64,000 nucleotides of DNA from Macondimonas sp045864775 (GTDB lineage: Bacteria; Pseudomonadota; Gammaproteobacteria; UBA5335). Each line of letters starts with the position of its first letter. Position 1 is the first letter of the stretch. Both the position numbers and the translations under genes were made by a program. This document shows, piece by piece, positions 1 to 9,170 of the stretch. Below the pieces are notes generated by a model. That model saw nothing but the letters and a program-made list of their open reading frames with translations. It was not told the origin of the DNA and made no database searches. Where the stretch lies: positions 992,001 to 1,056,000 of the forward strand of contig BTVR01000001.1 of the NCBI GenBank assembly GCA_045864775.1, in the 5' to 3' direction.

Positions 1-1
1 G

Positions 2-952
2 AGCCGTCATTACGGCAACCTGGGCGACAGGCCCGCTGGTGAGCGATTTTACGATGCATTTCAGAGATATTTGAAGGCCAACCGAGAATCGCTCTTCGAT
101 CTGACACTCACGGCAGCGTCAGCGGAGGTATTGGCAGGCCAGAATATTGCTGATCTTGACCCCCACCTTATTGACGCGATTCACATCACGAACCCCTCTT
201 TGGCCGACGAGCATTTTTTTGAGCTTACCGGGGATGAACTGCAAGGGGCCGTCAATACCGCCAAGGGGAAATACTTTGAGTATCTTGTTGCAGATCGTCT
301 AAACGCCGGCGAACAGGTAGGGCCTATCCTTCTTCCAGAGGGTTACCACGCCGTCCTGGCCGATTCACTGAACCAGCCTGGCTGGGATATGCAGATCGTT
401 GGCCCTGATGGCGCCACGGCAGATTACTTGCAGCTGAAGGCCACGGACAGCGCCGGCTATATTCAAGAGGCGCTGCATCGTTACCCCGACATTGAAATCC
501 TGGCTACGCATGAGGTAGCCCACTCTGGCTTGGTGTTGGATAGCGGGATTACCGAGAGCGATTTGCACGATCACGTGTCGTCGGCGATTGACGTCATGGA
601 TGACTCTGTGACGGAGCGCTTTCTCGACTATTTCAGCCCGCTATCCCCTCTGGTAGCCATTGCCACCTGGGAAGGGTACAAGGTGTCGGTCGGGCAGCAA
701 TCGCTCGACAAATTCAAGCTTGCAGTCGCTCGCCGAGGGCAGCGCATCGTTGCAGCGAAACTCGCCGGAGCAGCAGTCTATGCCGTCGGCGGTGGGTTGC
801 TGGCAATTCCGGCCGCATTCGCCGGAGGCCTCCTGTTCGATCGCTACTGGAATCAGGAGACAATACTCACCTCGTATCGTGCCGACACCAACCGGCTGCT
901 GTCGATGCGCCTGGCTCAGCAAAGCCGGCTGCTCTCAGGGGAGGCGCTATGA
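2..952 (+). CDS. Partial gene: putative PD-(D/E)XK-like membrane-anchored protein
   Basis: The reading frame is open from the window edge, so the true start lies upstream; a TTG at 71 is only a possible internal start. I do not recognise a named family. Counting from that TTG, the middle contains E70, then D106 in a GWDMQIVGPDG stretch, then Q121-L-K123. That spacing fits the E...D...(E/Q)xK core of restriction-endonuclease-like folds. Near residues 231-262 there is a glycine/alanine-rich hydrophobic segment long enough for a membrane hairpin, followed by a short charged tail. The stop overlaps the next ATG by 4 bases, so the two genes are probably co-translated. A membrane-tethered nuclease is an inference from motif spacing; a non-catalytic DUF is equally possible. 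Confidence 0.6.
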   Translation, partial: SRHYGNLGDRPAGERFYDAFQRYLKANRESLFDLTLTAASAEVLAGQNIADLDPHLIDAIHITNPSLADEHFFELTGDELQGAVNTAKGKYFEYLVADRLNAGEQVGPILLPEGYHAVLADSLNQPGWDMQIVGPDGATADYLQLKATDSAGYIQEALHRYPDIEILATHEVAHSGLVLDSGITESDLHDHVSSAIDVMDDSVTERFLDYFSPLSPLVAIATWEGYKVSVGQQSLDKFKLAVARRGQRIVAAKLAGAAVYAVGGGLLAIPAAFAGGLLFDRYWNQETILTSYRADTNRLLSMRLAQQSRLLSGEAL

Positions 953-1884
953 GTTTTTTTGACCGGCTTGCCAACGGCCTCGGGACGTTGCTCGGAGTAC
1001 TCGTCGACACCACGGTTCAGGTGATTTCCGGGATCAAGCGAGGCTATGAAGCCTATAAGCGCCAAGGTGGTGCCACCGGCGCGGAAGTGGTGGATGAGAT
1101 CACGCGCAAGAAGGACCGCCTGCGTTCGGTCAACGACGAGATCATGCATCTGCGGAACCAGCGCATGTCGAGCGGCAGTCTCAATGACCGCGCTCGGAAG
1201 CGGTGGGAAGACCTGCGGGCCGAGCGCGAACAACTCCTCTCCGAGCTCAATCAGGGCAAGGAGGTACGTGCAGCCGAAAAGATCTTCGAGACCGAAAGTG
1301 TCATCGATAAGGTTGAGATCGATCTCGAGACGACGCATGTCCTGCAGTACAACGCGTTCGCCGACACCCTCGGCAAGCAATGTCGCGTTTGCGGTCGACC
1401 GATGAAGTTGCAGTGGAAACGTGACCTGTCCGTGGCGGAACCCAAAGACTTCTACTGGGGTTGCACCGGATGGTACGTGCAGCAAGGTGACCGACGAGCT
1501 TGCATGCATACCGAAAAGCTGCAGAGGAACGACTACGGCTTAATGACGGATACCACTGCGCCGGAGTTTTCGATGACGGCCGAGGAGTTCGGCATCATCC
1601 TCACCGACAAGGGCACGGAAAAGATCATCGATACCCGTCTCAATGACCTCAAGTCGGATCTGAATTCAGGCCACCGTGGGGTCGAGTTGGCGACTTGCCC
1701 GGTTCACGGTGAAAATATGGTGTTGAGACGAAAGCAGAACGCGACGGGACTCCTGGACGCGTACTTTCTCGCATGCCCGTACTGGAAGCCCAATAACGCT
1801 GGCTGCACCTTTATCGACAAGCTGAAGTCGGGATCGCAGCTAGCCGCGCTACTGAAGTCAGAAACGGGTCGCGGCGTCCTGTAA
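949..1884 (+). CDS. Coiled-coil protein with two topoisomerase-type zinc ribbons, unknown function
   Basis: This 311-residue protein starts at ATG 949, overlapping the upstream stop (ATGA). Residues 10-30 are hydrophobic/amphipathic. Residues 45-115 are charged and heptad-like, which suggests a coiled coil. Two zinc-ribbon-like modules follow: C145-x2-C148 with C172 and C185, and C250-x2-H253 with C276 and C286. They resemble the C-terminal C4 zinc ribbons of type IA topoisomerases, but no topoisomerase catalytic region is present. Zinc and nucleic-acid binding are inferred from the cysteine spacing. The overlap suggests it acts together with the nuclease-like membrane protein before it. Confidence 0.65.
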   Translation: MSFFDRLANGLGTLLGVLVDTTVQVISGIKRGYEAYKRQGGATGAEVVDEITRKKDRLRSVNDEIMHLRNQRMSSGSLNDRARKRWEDLRAEREQLLSELNQGKEVRAAEKIFETESVIDKVEIDLETTHVLQYNAFADTLGKQCRVCGRPMKLQWKRDLSVAEPKDFYWGCTGWYVQQGDRRACMHTEKLQRNDYGLMTDTTAPEFSMTAEEFGIILTDKGTEKIIDTRLNDLKSDLNSGHRGVELATCPVHGENMVLRRKQNATGLLDAYFLACPYWKPNNAGCTFIDKLKSGSQLAALLKSETGRGVL

Positions 1885-1888
1885 CGAG

Positions 1889-2413
1889 GTGACTGATCCC
1901 GCCCTTGGCGGCCAGTCTGGTGCATGGCGAGATCGTGCCCTGTCGATTCTGTGTAACGAGTGCTTCACCCTACGCCACCGCGGCTCGACGAACACGTTGT
2001 CGGCGCCAGCAACCCTTGCCGTTCATGCTCTGGCGCGCGCCGATGCGCTCGACCTCAGCCCTGGCGCTGCCAGTCGTCGCACAAACCAAACTGTCGCCTA
2101 TGAGCGAGAAGAACTGGAGGCTGTCTATGGTCAAAGCATCCTTTTCGACAATCTGCCGCTCTACACCGGTTAACTGGGCAAGGCGGCAGGCACCGTTGTC
2201 GACGCGAATGTGGCCCTTGCGCTCACTGGGGCCGAGTCCCGCGCCGATGTGTTGGACAGCGCGGCCAACTTCAACGACGGCGTCGCCGGCCGCCTGGAAT
2301 CCACCGGCGGTCCCGTCCTGACCTACAAGGCCGGGTACTTCCGCCTGCTGGCCGACTCCCAGCAATATCGGGCGAGCCGCTGGCGCGGCGCCATCGGCAC
2401 CCCGGCTCCCTGA
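1889..2413 (+). pseudogene. Degraded or interrupted gene with an in-frame stop
   Basis: One frame runs from 1889 to a TAA at 2171-2173 and continues in the same frame to a TGA at 2411-2413. The second part has protein-like composition, with stretches such as ADVLDSAANFNDGVAGRLES and YKAGYFRLLADSQQYRASRW, and it ends 16 bases before a strong terminator, as a real gene would. I do not recognise the protein. The simplest reading is the 3' portion of an old gene with a nonsense mutation whose 5' part was replaced. The coding quality of 1889-2100 is doubtful. Confidence 0.35.
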
Positions 2414-2428
2414 GCTTGCGTGATCGGA

Positions 2429-2459
2429 CGGGGAGGCTGGCATCGGCCTCCCCTTTTTT
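2429..2459 (+). terminator. Rho-independent terminator
   Basis: GGGGAGGC (2430-2437) pairs with GGCCTCCCC (2445-2453) and is followed by six T residues (2454-2459). It lies just after the stop of the broken gene and separates the accessory segment from aguB. Confidence 0.85.
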
Positions 2460-2566
2460 GTCCCTCAGACTCCGGCATCGAACGCGGCTCGAGCGCAGCT
2501 TTCGTCATCTGTCCCACCGAGCGCATCTGCTAGAATCCGTCGCGGTCCTTTGCGCGGGTTTCGACG

Positions 2567-3454
2567 ATGCACCATACGCTCACCGTTGCCTTGATCCAGC
2601 AGTGCGCCGCGGGGGATCCGGACGCCAATCTGGCTACCCAGATACAGGACATCCGCCGGGCGGCAGCAGGGGGCGCACGACTGGTGTTGCTGCAGGAACT
2701 CCACAACACGACCTATTTCTGCCAGATCGAAGACCCGGACCTGTGCGATCTCGCCGAGCCCATTCCCGGCCCGAGCACCGAGCGCCTCGGCAGCCTGGCG
2801 GCGGAGCTGGGCATCGTCATCGTGGCCTCGCTGTTCGAGCGCCGGGCGCCGGGTCTGTACCACAACACCGCCGTGGTCCTGGACGCCGATGGGCGCCTCG
2901 CGGGCCGCTATCGCAAGATGCACATCCCGGATGATCCGGGCTTCTACGAAAAATTCTATTTCACGCCCGGCGACCTGGGTTTCACGCCCATCGACACCGC
3001 CGTCGGCCGGCTCGGTGTGCTGGTCTGCTGGGATCAGTGGTATCCAGAAGCCGCGCGCCTGATGGCGCTGGCCGGGGCGGAACTGCTGCTTTATCCCACG
3101 GCCATCGGCTGGAATCCGGACGATGCAACGGACGAACGGGCGCGTCAGCGCGAGGCCTGGATCACCATCCAGCGCGCCCATGCCGTAGCCAACGGTGTGC
3201 CGGTATTGGCCTGCAACCGGGTGGGACACGAAGCCGACCCGTCCGGCCAGACACGCGGCATCCGCTTCTGGGGCAGCAGCTTCATCGCCGGGCCCCAAGG
3301 CGAAATCCTGGCCCAGGCGGGAATCGAGGCGCCGGAAATCCTGAGCGCAACGATCGATCTGGCCCACGGCGAAACGGTGCGCCGCATCTGGCCCTTCCTG
3401 CGCGATCGGCGCATCGAAGCCTATGGCGACCTTACCCGTCGCTTTCGCGACTAG
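2567..3454 (+). CDS. aguB: N-carbamoylputrescine amidase
   Basis: This 295-residue nitrilase-superfamily enzyme hydrolyses N-carbamoylputrescine to putrescine, CO2 and ammonia in the agmatine route to polyamines. The catalytic triad is visible: E44 (LLQELHNTTYF), K117 (YRKMHIPDDPGF) and C154 (VCWDQWYPE). The substrate-specific stretches around HNTTYF and DPGFYEKFYF match the AguB subgroup rather than general nitrilases. Length is normal for the family and the protein is cytoplasmic. The agmatine deiminase that supplies its substrate is not in this window. speD, which starts spermidine synthesis, lies at 43654-44517. The DAHP synthase-like gene follows about 80 bases downstream with no obvious terminator between. 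Confidence 0.93.
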   Translation: MHHTLTVALIQQCAAGDPDANLATQIQDIRRAAAGGARLVLLQELHNTTYFCQIEDPDLCDLAEPIPGPSTERLGSLAAELGIVIVASLFERRAPGLYHNTAVVLDADGRLAGRYRKMHIPDDPGFYEKFYFTPGDLGFTPIDTAVGRLGVLVCWDQWYPEAARLMALAGAELLLYPTAIGWNPDDATDERARQREAWITIQRAHAVANGVPVLACNRVGHEADPSGQTRGIRFWGSSFIAGPQGEILAQAGIEAPEILSATIDLAHGETVRRIWPFLRDRRIEAYGDLTRRFRD

Positions 3455-3493
3455 GGCCTCTCCCGGCCTTCATCGGCCGGTGCCGCGCTCCCG

Positions 3494-3499
3494 TATAAT
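3494..3499 (+). promoter_or_regulatory. Possible -10 box (TATAAT)
   Basis: A perfect TATAAT lies 35 bases before the ATG at 3534 in a GC-rich gap. The expected -35 position (about 3471-3476, CATCGG) is poor, so this is only a candidate promoter for the DAHP synthase-like gene. Confidence 0.25.
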
Positions 3500-3533
3500 T
3501 GGCGGCTTTCCCTCTTCAATCCGGGCCCCTGCC

Positions 3534-4652
3534 ATGATCCTCATCCTCGATGCCAACACCGCGCCGGACACGCCGGCTTTCGCCGATCTGGGGGCGCGAC
3601 TCGATGCGCTGCCCGGCATCCGCTGGCGCGTGCACCAGGAAAAGGGCGCCGAGAAGCTGCTCACCGAGATCTATCTGATCGGCCAGACGGCGGCCCTCGA
3701 TACAGCCGACATGGCCGCCTTGCCGGGCGTGGAACGGGTGGTCCGGGTCTCCGAACCCTATCGCATCCTCGGCCGGCATCAGGACGACCACCGCCCGAGC
3801 GAATTCGTCTACAACGGCGTGCATTTCGGGCAGGACGCGCTGCACGTCATGGCGGGGCTGTGCGCCGTGGACACGCCCGAGCACGTCGAGGCGATGATGC
3901 GCGCTCTGCAGGCCGCGGGGCAGGTGTGCACGCGCATGGGCGCCTACAAGCCGCGCACCAGCCCCTATGCCTTCCAGGGCCATGGCGCGGCCTGCCTGCC
4001 CTGGGTCTTCGAGCTCGCCGGGAAATACGGCATCCGCGTGATTGCCATGGAAATCACCCGCGAGGCCCACATCGAGGAAATCCAGGAGGCCCTGCACCGC
4101 ACCGGAAATCCCACCGGCGTGATGCTGCAGATCGGCACCCGCAACACCCAGAACTTCGAACTGCTCAAGGCGGCTGGTCGCCAGCGAGAGATGCCGGTGC
4201 TGCTCAAGCGCGGCTTCGGCATCACCCTGGATGAATCGCTCAACGCCGCCGAATATCTGGCGAGCGAAGGCAATCGCAACGTCATCTTCTGCCTGCGAGG
4301 CCTGAAATCGCACATGGGCGATCCGCATCGCAACCTGCTCGATTTCGGGCACGTTCCGGTGGTCAAGCGGCTCACCCGCATGCCGGTCGGGATCGATCCC
4401 TCGCATTCGGTCGGTACCCGCCACGCGGGGCCCGACGGGGTGCTCGACATCTTCCACGCCACCGCGCAGGGCATCGTCGCCGGCGCCAACCTGGTGCTGG
4501 TCGATTTCCACCCGGATCCCGCCCGGGCGCTGGTCGATGGTGCGCAGGCGCTCACCCTGGCCGAACTGCCGCTCTTCCTCAAGGATGTACGCATCGCGCG
4601 CGAGGCCTACCTCCAGCGCTGCGCCCTCCAGCAGCGCGCCGCAATCGGCTGA
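3534..4652 (+). CDS. DAHP synthase-like enzyme (type I-beta family, divergent)
   Basis: The start is taken at ATG 3534; an upstream ATG at 3423 would overlap aguB. The 372-residue protein has an N-terminal regulatory-like domain (about 1-90) and a DAHPS/KDO8PS-type barrel. Family landmarks are C110 (GLCAVD), K139-P-R141 (GAYKPRTSPY), QIGTRNTQNF (199-208), K225-R226 (LLKRG), H291 (DPSH) and D335. DAHP synthase joins phosphoenolpyruvate and erythrose 4-phosphate to open the shikimate pathway. Two usual signatures are altered: the CERG motif reads C253-L-R-G, and the metal-ligand glutamate before HP is D324 (VDFHP). It may be a weak or specialised DAHP synthase, or a paralogue with another aldol substrate. 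Family membership is firm; the exact reaction is less so. Confidence 0.75.
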   Translation: MILILDANTAPDTPAFADLGARLDALPGIRWRVHQEKGAEKLLTEIYLIGQTAALDTADMAALPGVERVVRVSEPYRILGRHQDDHRPSEFVYNGVHFGQDALHVMAGLCAVDTPEHVEAMMRALQAAGQVCTRMGAYKPRTSPYAFQGHGAACLPWVFELAGKYGIRVIAMEITREAHIEEIQEALHRTGNPTGVMLQIGTRNTQNFELLKAAGRQREMPVLLKRGFGITLDESLNAAEYLASEGNRNVIFCLRGLKSHMGDPHRNLLDFGHVPVVKRLTRMPVGIDPSHSVGTRHAGPDGVLDIFHATAQGIVAGANLVLVDFHPDPARALVDGAQALTLAELPLFLKDVRIAREAYLQRCALQQRAAIG

Positions 4653-4661
4653 ATCTCCGCC

Positions 4662-7600
4662 ATGAGTGCCCCCCGCCCCACCGCTCGTGTCGCCGAACGC
4701 CGCATCGGCCCCTTCCCGGGCAGCGCCGGCGCCTTGTGGATGGCCGAGCTGGCCCGCAATGAGCCGTTACCGCGGCTGATCATCGCCACCGATGCGCGCG
4801 CCGCCGAGCGGCTGGAAGCCGAACTCGCCTTCTATTGCGCGCCCGACGGGCCGCCCGTGCTGCATTTCCCGGATTGGGAAACCTTGCCCTACGATCTTTT
4901 CTCGCCGCACCAGGACATCCTGTCGCGGCGCATCGAGACACTCTACCGCCTGCCGGATCTGCGATCGGCGCTGGTGGTCGTGCCGGCCAACACGCTGCTG
5001 CAACGCCTGCCCCCGCCCACCTTCGTCACCGCGCACAGCCTGATCCTGCGCACCGGCGAGCGGCTCGATCCACATGCCCTGCGCGCGCGTCTGGAAGCGG
5101 CGGGCTACCGCGCCGTCTCGCAGGTGATGGAGCACGGCGAATTCGCGCTGCGCGGCTCGCTCATGGATCTCTATCCCATGGGCAGCCGCGAGCCTTATCG
5201 CATCGACCTCTTGGACGATGAGATCGACAGCATCCGCCCCTTCGATCCCGAGACCCAGCGTTCGCAGGAAGTCATCGCCGAAGTGCGCATCCTCCCCGCC
5301 CGGGAGTTTCCTTTCGACGAGGAGACCATCCGGCAATTCCGCCAGCGCTACCGCGAACGCTTCGAGGGCAATCCCCAGGCGAGCCTGATCTACCGCGAGA
5401 TCAGCGCCGGCCACACCCCGGGCGGCATCGAGTACTACCTGCCGCTGTTCTTCGATGCGACCGCCACCCTGTTCGACTATCTGCCCGGCCACAGTCAGGT
5501 CATCCTGGAGCCCGGCGCCGAGTCCGCGCTACAGGAGGTCTGGGCGCAGATCCAGAATCGCTATGAGCAACGCCGCCATGACCTCGAGCGCCCACTGCTA
5601 CCGCCCGACACGCTGTTCATCGGCCCCGATGAACTGCGCGATATCGCCGCCCGCTTCGAGCGCATCGTGCTGACCGAGACCGCGAACGGCGCGGAAACTG
5701 CCGGCATCGCCACCCGGGCCCGGACGCCGCCGGTGTTGCGGCGCAATCCGCACGCCCCGCGTCCGCTGGAGGACTTGGCGCGCTTCATCCAAGATTTCAA
5801 AGGCCGCGTCCTCATCGCTGCCGAGTCGCCGGGCCAGCGCGAAGCCCTGCGCGACGAGCTGCGTCCGCTTGGGCTGCGGCCGGAGCCGTGCGCGCACTGG
5901 GCCGACTTCCGCGACGGGACGCAGCCGCTCGCCATCACCGTCGCGCCGCTGGAACGCGGGCTCCTGCTCGATGATCTGGCCATCGTCAGCGAAAGCCAGC
6001 TCTCCGGCGAACGGCCACGGCCTCGGGCGCGTAAAGCCGCCTCGCGCGATCCGGCCGCCATCATCCGCGACCTGACCGATCTGCGCCCCGGCGCGCCGGT
6101 CGTGCACGAGGAACATGGCGTCGGCCGCTATCTGGGCCTGCAGCTCATCGAGACCGGCGGCACGGCGGCCGAGTTTCTGGTTCTGGCCTACGCCGGCGAC
6201 GACAAGCTGTATGTGCCGGTGGCCAACCTGCATCTGGTCAGCCGCTACACCGGGGCGGACCCCGAGCACGCTCCCCTGCACCGACTGGGTTCCGACCAGT
6301 GGGAAAAAGCGCGGCGCAAGGCGGCCGAGCGCGCGCACGACGTGGCCGTCGAGCTGCTGGAAATCCAGGCCCGCCGCGCCGCCCAGCGGCGCACACCGGT
6401 CGCTTTCGATGCCACCGCCTATCATCAGTTCGCCGCGGCCTTTCCGTTCGAGGAAACCGCCGACCAGTTGCAGACGATCGACGCGGTCATCCGCGATCTC
6501 ACCGGGCCCAACCCCATGGATCGGGTGGTCTGTGGCGATGTGGGCTTCGGCAAGACCGAGGTCGCCATGCGCGCGGCCTTCATCGCGGTGCATGGCGGGC
6601 GGCAGGTGGCGATCCTGGTGCCCACGACCTTGCTCGCCGAACAGCATTTCCGCAATTTCCGCGACCGTTTCGCCGACTGGCCGGTGCGCGTGGAAGGGCT
6701 CTCGCGCCTGCGCAGCGCCAAGGAACAGAAACAGGCGCTTGCGGCAATGGCCGAGGGGCAGGTCGACATCGTCATCGGCACCCACAAGCTTCTGGGCAGC
6801 GAGGTGCGCTTCAAGGATCTGGGACTGGTCATCGTCGATGAGGAACACCGCTTCGGCGTGCGCCACAAGGAGCGGCTGAAGCAGTTGCGCGCCGAGGTCG
6901 ACCTGCTCACCCTCACCGCGACCCCGATTCCCCGCACGCTCAACATGAGCCTGGCCGGGCTGCGCGATCTGTCCATCATCGCCACGCCGCCGGTGGAACG
7001 CATGGCGGTGCAGACCTTCTCCAACGAATGGAACGACGTCCTGATCCAGGAAGCCTGCCTGCGCGAAATCAAGCGCGGCGGCCAGGTATTCTTCGTCCAC
7101 AACGAAATCCAAGACATCCAGAAGATCGCCGACCGGCTTGGCGCCCTGGTGCCCGGCGCGCGCGTCCTCATCGCCCACGGCCAGATGCCCGAAAGGGAAC
7201 TGGAACAGGTGATGCTGGATTTCTATCACCGCCGCGCGAACATCCTGGTCTGTACGACCATCATCGAGAGCGGGATCGACATCCCCACCGCCAACACCAT
7301 CCTCATCCACCGCGCCGATCACTTCGGGCTTGCCCAGCTACACCAGCTGCGCGGCCGCGTCGGTCGCTCCCACCATCGCGCCTACTGCTACCTGATCGTC
7401 CCGCCGCGCAAGGCCATGACGGCCGACGCCGTCAAACGGCTCGAAGCCTTCGAGGCGCTCGGTGCGCTCGGCAGTGGCTTCAGTCTGGCGACGCAGGATC
7501 TGGAAATCCGCGGCGCCGGTGAATTGCTGGGTGAGGGCCAAAGCGGGCACATTCAGGAAGTCGGCTTCGGACTCTACAGCGATCTGCTGGAGCGGGCCGT

Positions 7601-8099
7601 TCAAGCGCTCAAGCGGGGCGAGTTGCCGGTGCTCGACAGCCCGGCGGAAGCGGCGACCACGGTCGATCTGCGCCTGCCGGCGCTGCTGCCGGCGACCTAT
7701 GTGCCCGACGTGGATCTGCGGCTGATCCTCTACAAGCGCATTGCGGTGGCGCGCGACGAGGCCGCCTTGCGCGCCCTGCAGGTGGAACTGATCGACCGTT
7801 TCGGGCTGTTGCCGGAGGCGGCGCAACACCTCTTTGCGCTGGCCGAACTCAAGCTGCGGGTCGCTGGCCTCGGCATCCGCAAACTCGAAGCCGGCCCGGC
7901 GGGCGGGCGCATGGTCTTCGGTCCCCGAACCACCGTCGAGCCGGCGCGCATCCTGCCGCTGATTCAGCAGCAGCCCCGGCAGTATCGACTCGAGGGCGGC
8001 GACACCCTGCGCTTCACGCTCCCGATGGCCGCGCCGCAGGACCGTTTCACGCAGGTGGATGCCCTGCTGGATCACCTGGTGTCCCGTACGCAGAACTGA
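4662..8099 (+). CDS. mfd: Transcription-repair coupling factor Mfd
   Basis: This 1145-residue DNA translocase removes RNA polymerase stalled at lesions and recruits UvrA. The domains run in the standard order: UvrB-like N-terminal modules (about 1-350), the RNA-polymerase-interacting domain (about 480-550, with VHEEHGVGRYLGL), a RecG-like motor with Walker A GDVGFGKT at 625-632 and DEEH at 726-729, the second helicase lobe with GRVGRS, and the C-terminal TRCF domain. Length is normal. The start codon lies 9 bases after the preceding stop, so it may be cotranscribed with the DAHP synthase-like gene. Confidence 0.97.
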   Translation: MSAPRPTARVAERRIGPFPGSAGALWMAELARNEPLPRLIIATDARAAERLEAELAFYCAPDGPPVLHFPDWETLPYDLFSPHQDILSRRIETLYRLPDLRSALVVVPANTLLQRLPPPTFVTAHSLILRTGERLDPHALRARLEAAGYRAVSQVMEHGEFALRGSLMDLYPMGSREPYRIDLLDDEIDSIRPFDPETQRSQEVIAEVRILPAREFPFDEETIRQFRQRYRERFEGNPQASLIYREISAGHTPGGIEYYLPLFFDATATLFDYLPGHSQVILEPGAESALQEVWAQIQNRYEQRRHDLERPLLPPDTLFIGPDELRDIAARFERIVLTETANGAETAGIATRARTPPVLRRNPHAPRPLEDLARFIQDFKGRVLIAAESPGQREALRDELRPLGLRPEPCAHWADFRDGTQPLAITVAPLERGLLLDDLAIVSESQLSGERPRPRARKAASRDPAAIIRDLTDLRPGAPVVHEEHGVGRYLGLQLIETGGTAAEFLVLAYAGDDKLYVPVANLHLVSRYTGADPEHAPLHRLGSDQWEKARRKAAERAHDVAVELLEIQARRAAQRRTPVAFDATAYHQFAAAFPFEETADQLQTIDAVIRDLTGPNPMDRVVCGDVGFGKTEVAMRAAFIAVHGGRQVAILVPTTLLAEQHFRNFRDRFADWPVRVEGLSRLRSAKEQKQALAAMAEGQVDIVIGTHKLLGSEVRFKDLGLVIVDEEHRFGVRHKERLKQLRAEVDLLTLTATPIPRTLNMSLAGLRDLSIIATPPVERMAVQTFSNEWNDVLIQEACLREIKRGGQVFFVHNEIQDIQKIADRLGALVPGARVLIAHGQMPERELEQVMLDFYHRRANILVCTTIIESGIDIPTANTILIHRADHFGLAQLHQLRGRVGRSHHRAYCYLIVPPRKAMTADAVKRLEAFEALGALGSGFSLATQDLEIRGAGELLGEGQSGHIQEVGFGLYSDLLERAVQALKRGELPVLDSPAEAATTVDLRLPALLPATYVPDVDLRLILYKRIAVARDEAALRALQVELIDRFGLLPEAAQHLFALAELKLRVAGLGIRKLEAGPAGGRMVFGPRTTVEPARILPLIQQQPRQYRLEGGDTLRFTLPMAAPQDRFTQVDALLDHLVSRTQN

Positions 8100-8199
8100 T
8101 GCGGGGCCGCTGCGGAATGCGGTCACTCACGCGATTCGCGTCTTCCGGCTCATCGCCGCCGGCTCCGGCAAGGGGCCCGGCGTTCGCTGTGCTGAAACA

Positions 8200-8230
8200 A
8201 AGAAAACCCCGGCGCGGTTGCAGCCGGGGC
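8200..8230 (-). terminator. Rho-independent terminator of the OmpW-like gene
   Basis: On the minus strand CCCCGGC and GCCGGGG (8223-8229 and 8207-8213) form a 7-bp stem followed by TTTTCTTTG. It sits about 20 bases beyond the stop of the minus-strand outer-membrane protein gene. Confidence 0.85.
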
Positions 8231-8251
8231 GACAGGAAAAGCCTCATCGGA

Positions 8252-9097
8252 TCAGAAGTGGAAGCCGACGCCGCCCTTGAGACTCAAGGAGTCGAAGCTC
8301 TCCACGTCGACGACCGTGCCCTGTCGGTCCCGCACCTCCGGGCTGTCGATGTAGCCATAGCGCCCTTCGACGAAGAAGTAGGAGTGCTGCGAAAGCGTCA
8401 GCAGCACCCCCGCCTTGCCCACGATGCCGATTTCGGTCGATCCCTGCAGCTTGAGCAGATCCCCCGAGTCGGTCCAGGCGCGGCCATTGCGGAAATTTCC
8501 GATCAGGGGACCCAAGCCAACGTAGGGGCTGATCAATGCCTCGGGCGCGAAGTTATAGATTGCGGTGATGGCGATAGGCAGAATGCCGGGCTGCAGGATA
8601 TTGACCTCACCAGCGTTGTTGTCGCCGCCAATGACATCGCCACCCCCGACGTCGTTGATCTGGATTTCGGGGAAGATGATGTCGAGATCGACCTCCGCCC
8701 CAATGTGATCGGTAAATTTGTAGCCCAAAGTGCCGCCGAAGGCGATCACGTCGACATTCTCCGGACGTTCCTCACGGGTCTCGTTGGTGTTACCCGAGAT
8801 CTGGATCTTGAGGATCCGCGCGATGGCGATCGTGCTCGTCTCCTGAGGTCCATCGACGCGGACCACGCCGGCGTCATCCCCAAGATTAAACTTGGGGCCG
8901 AAGAAACCGCCGCCGAGTTGCACGTAGAACTCGCCGGCCCGCGGGCCAGCGGCCGCTGCGCTTGGGGCATGGCCGATGCCCACCAACGCCAGCACCGCTG
9001 CCGCCGCGGCGCCGAGCCGCATGGTTCGACGGTCAGCGCGGGTGGCGCTCGAACCCGTAATCGTCTGGTCGCCCTTCATCTTGTGTCGATCATCCAT
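8252..9097 (-). CDS. OmpW-like outer-membrane beta-barrel protein
   Basis: The start is chosen at ATG 9097 because GGAG lies 9 bases upstream; an ATG at 9112 is in the same frame. A signal peptide is clear: positive residues, then MRLGAAAAAVLALVGIG and a cleavage-like SAAAAG. The mature protein begins GEFYVQLGGGFFGPKFNL and contains short alternating strands such as LGYKFTDHIGAEVDL and ISPYVGLGPLIG. It ends in GGVGFHF with a terminal phenylalanine, the usual barrel-assembly signal. OmpW proteins form small eight-stranded barrels that pass hydrophobic compounds, which would suit the nearby hydrocarbon genes, but that role is inference. A homologous gene lies just upstream. Confidence 0.8.
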   Translation of the reverse strand: MDDRHKMKGDQTITGSSATRADRRTMRLGAAAAAVLALVGIGHAPSAAAAGPRAGEFYVQLGGGFFGPKFNLGDDAGVVRVDGPQETSTIAIARILKIQISGNTNETREERPENVDVIAFGGTLGYKFTDHIGAEVDLDIIFPEIQINDVGGGDVIGGDNNAGEVNILQPGILPIAITAIYNFAPEALISPYVGLGPLIGNFRNGRAWTDSGDLLKLQGSTEIGIVGKAGVLLTLSQHSYFFVEGRYGYIDSPEVRDRQGTVVDVESFDSLSLKGGVGFHF

Positions 9098-9170
9098 GTT
9101 GACAAACTCCATGAGCGGAATGGGGACGTTTCACACCCTTGTCCGCAATCGCTTGCGCCGAGCGCCGCAA

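Noticed and set aside
3423..3533. An extended start for the DAHP synthase-like gene at 3423.
   Set aside because: It would lie inside aguB, and the added residues have no family similarity; ATG 3534 fits.
5598..7322. A 574-residue minus-strand frame inside mfd.
   Set aside because: Shadow of mfd; histidine/aspartate/glutamine-rich composition is typical of antisense of GC-rich genes.
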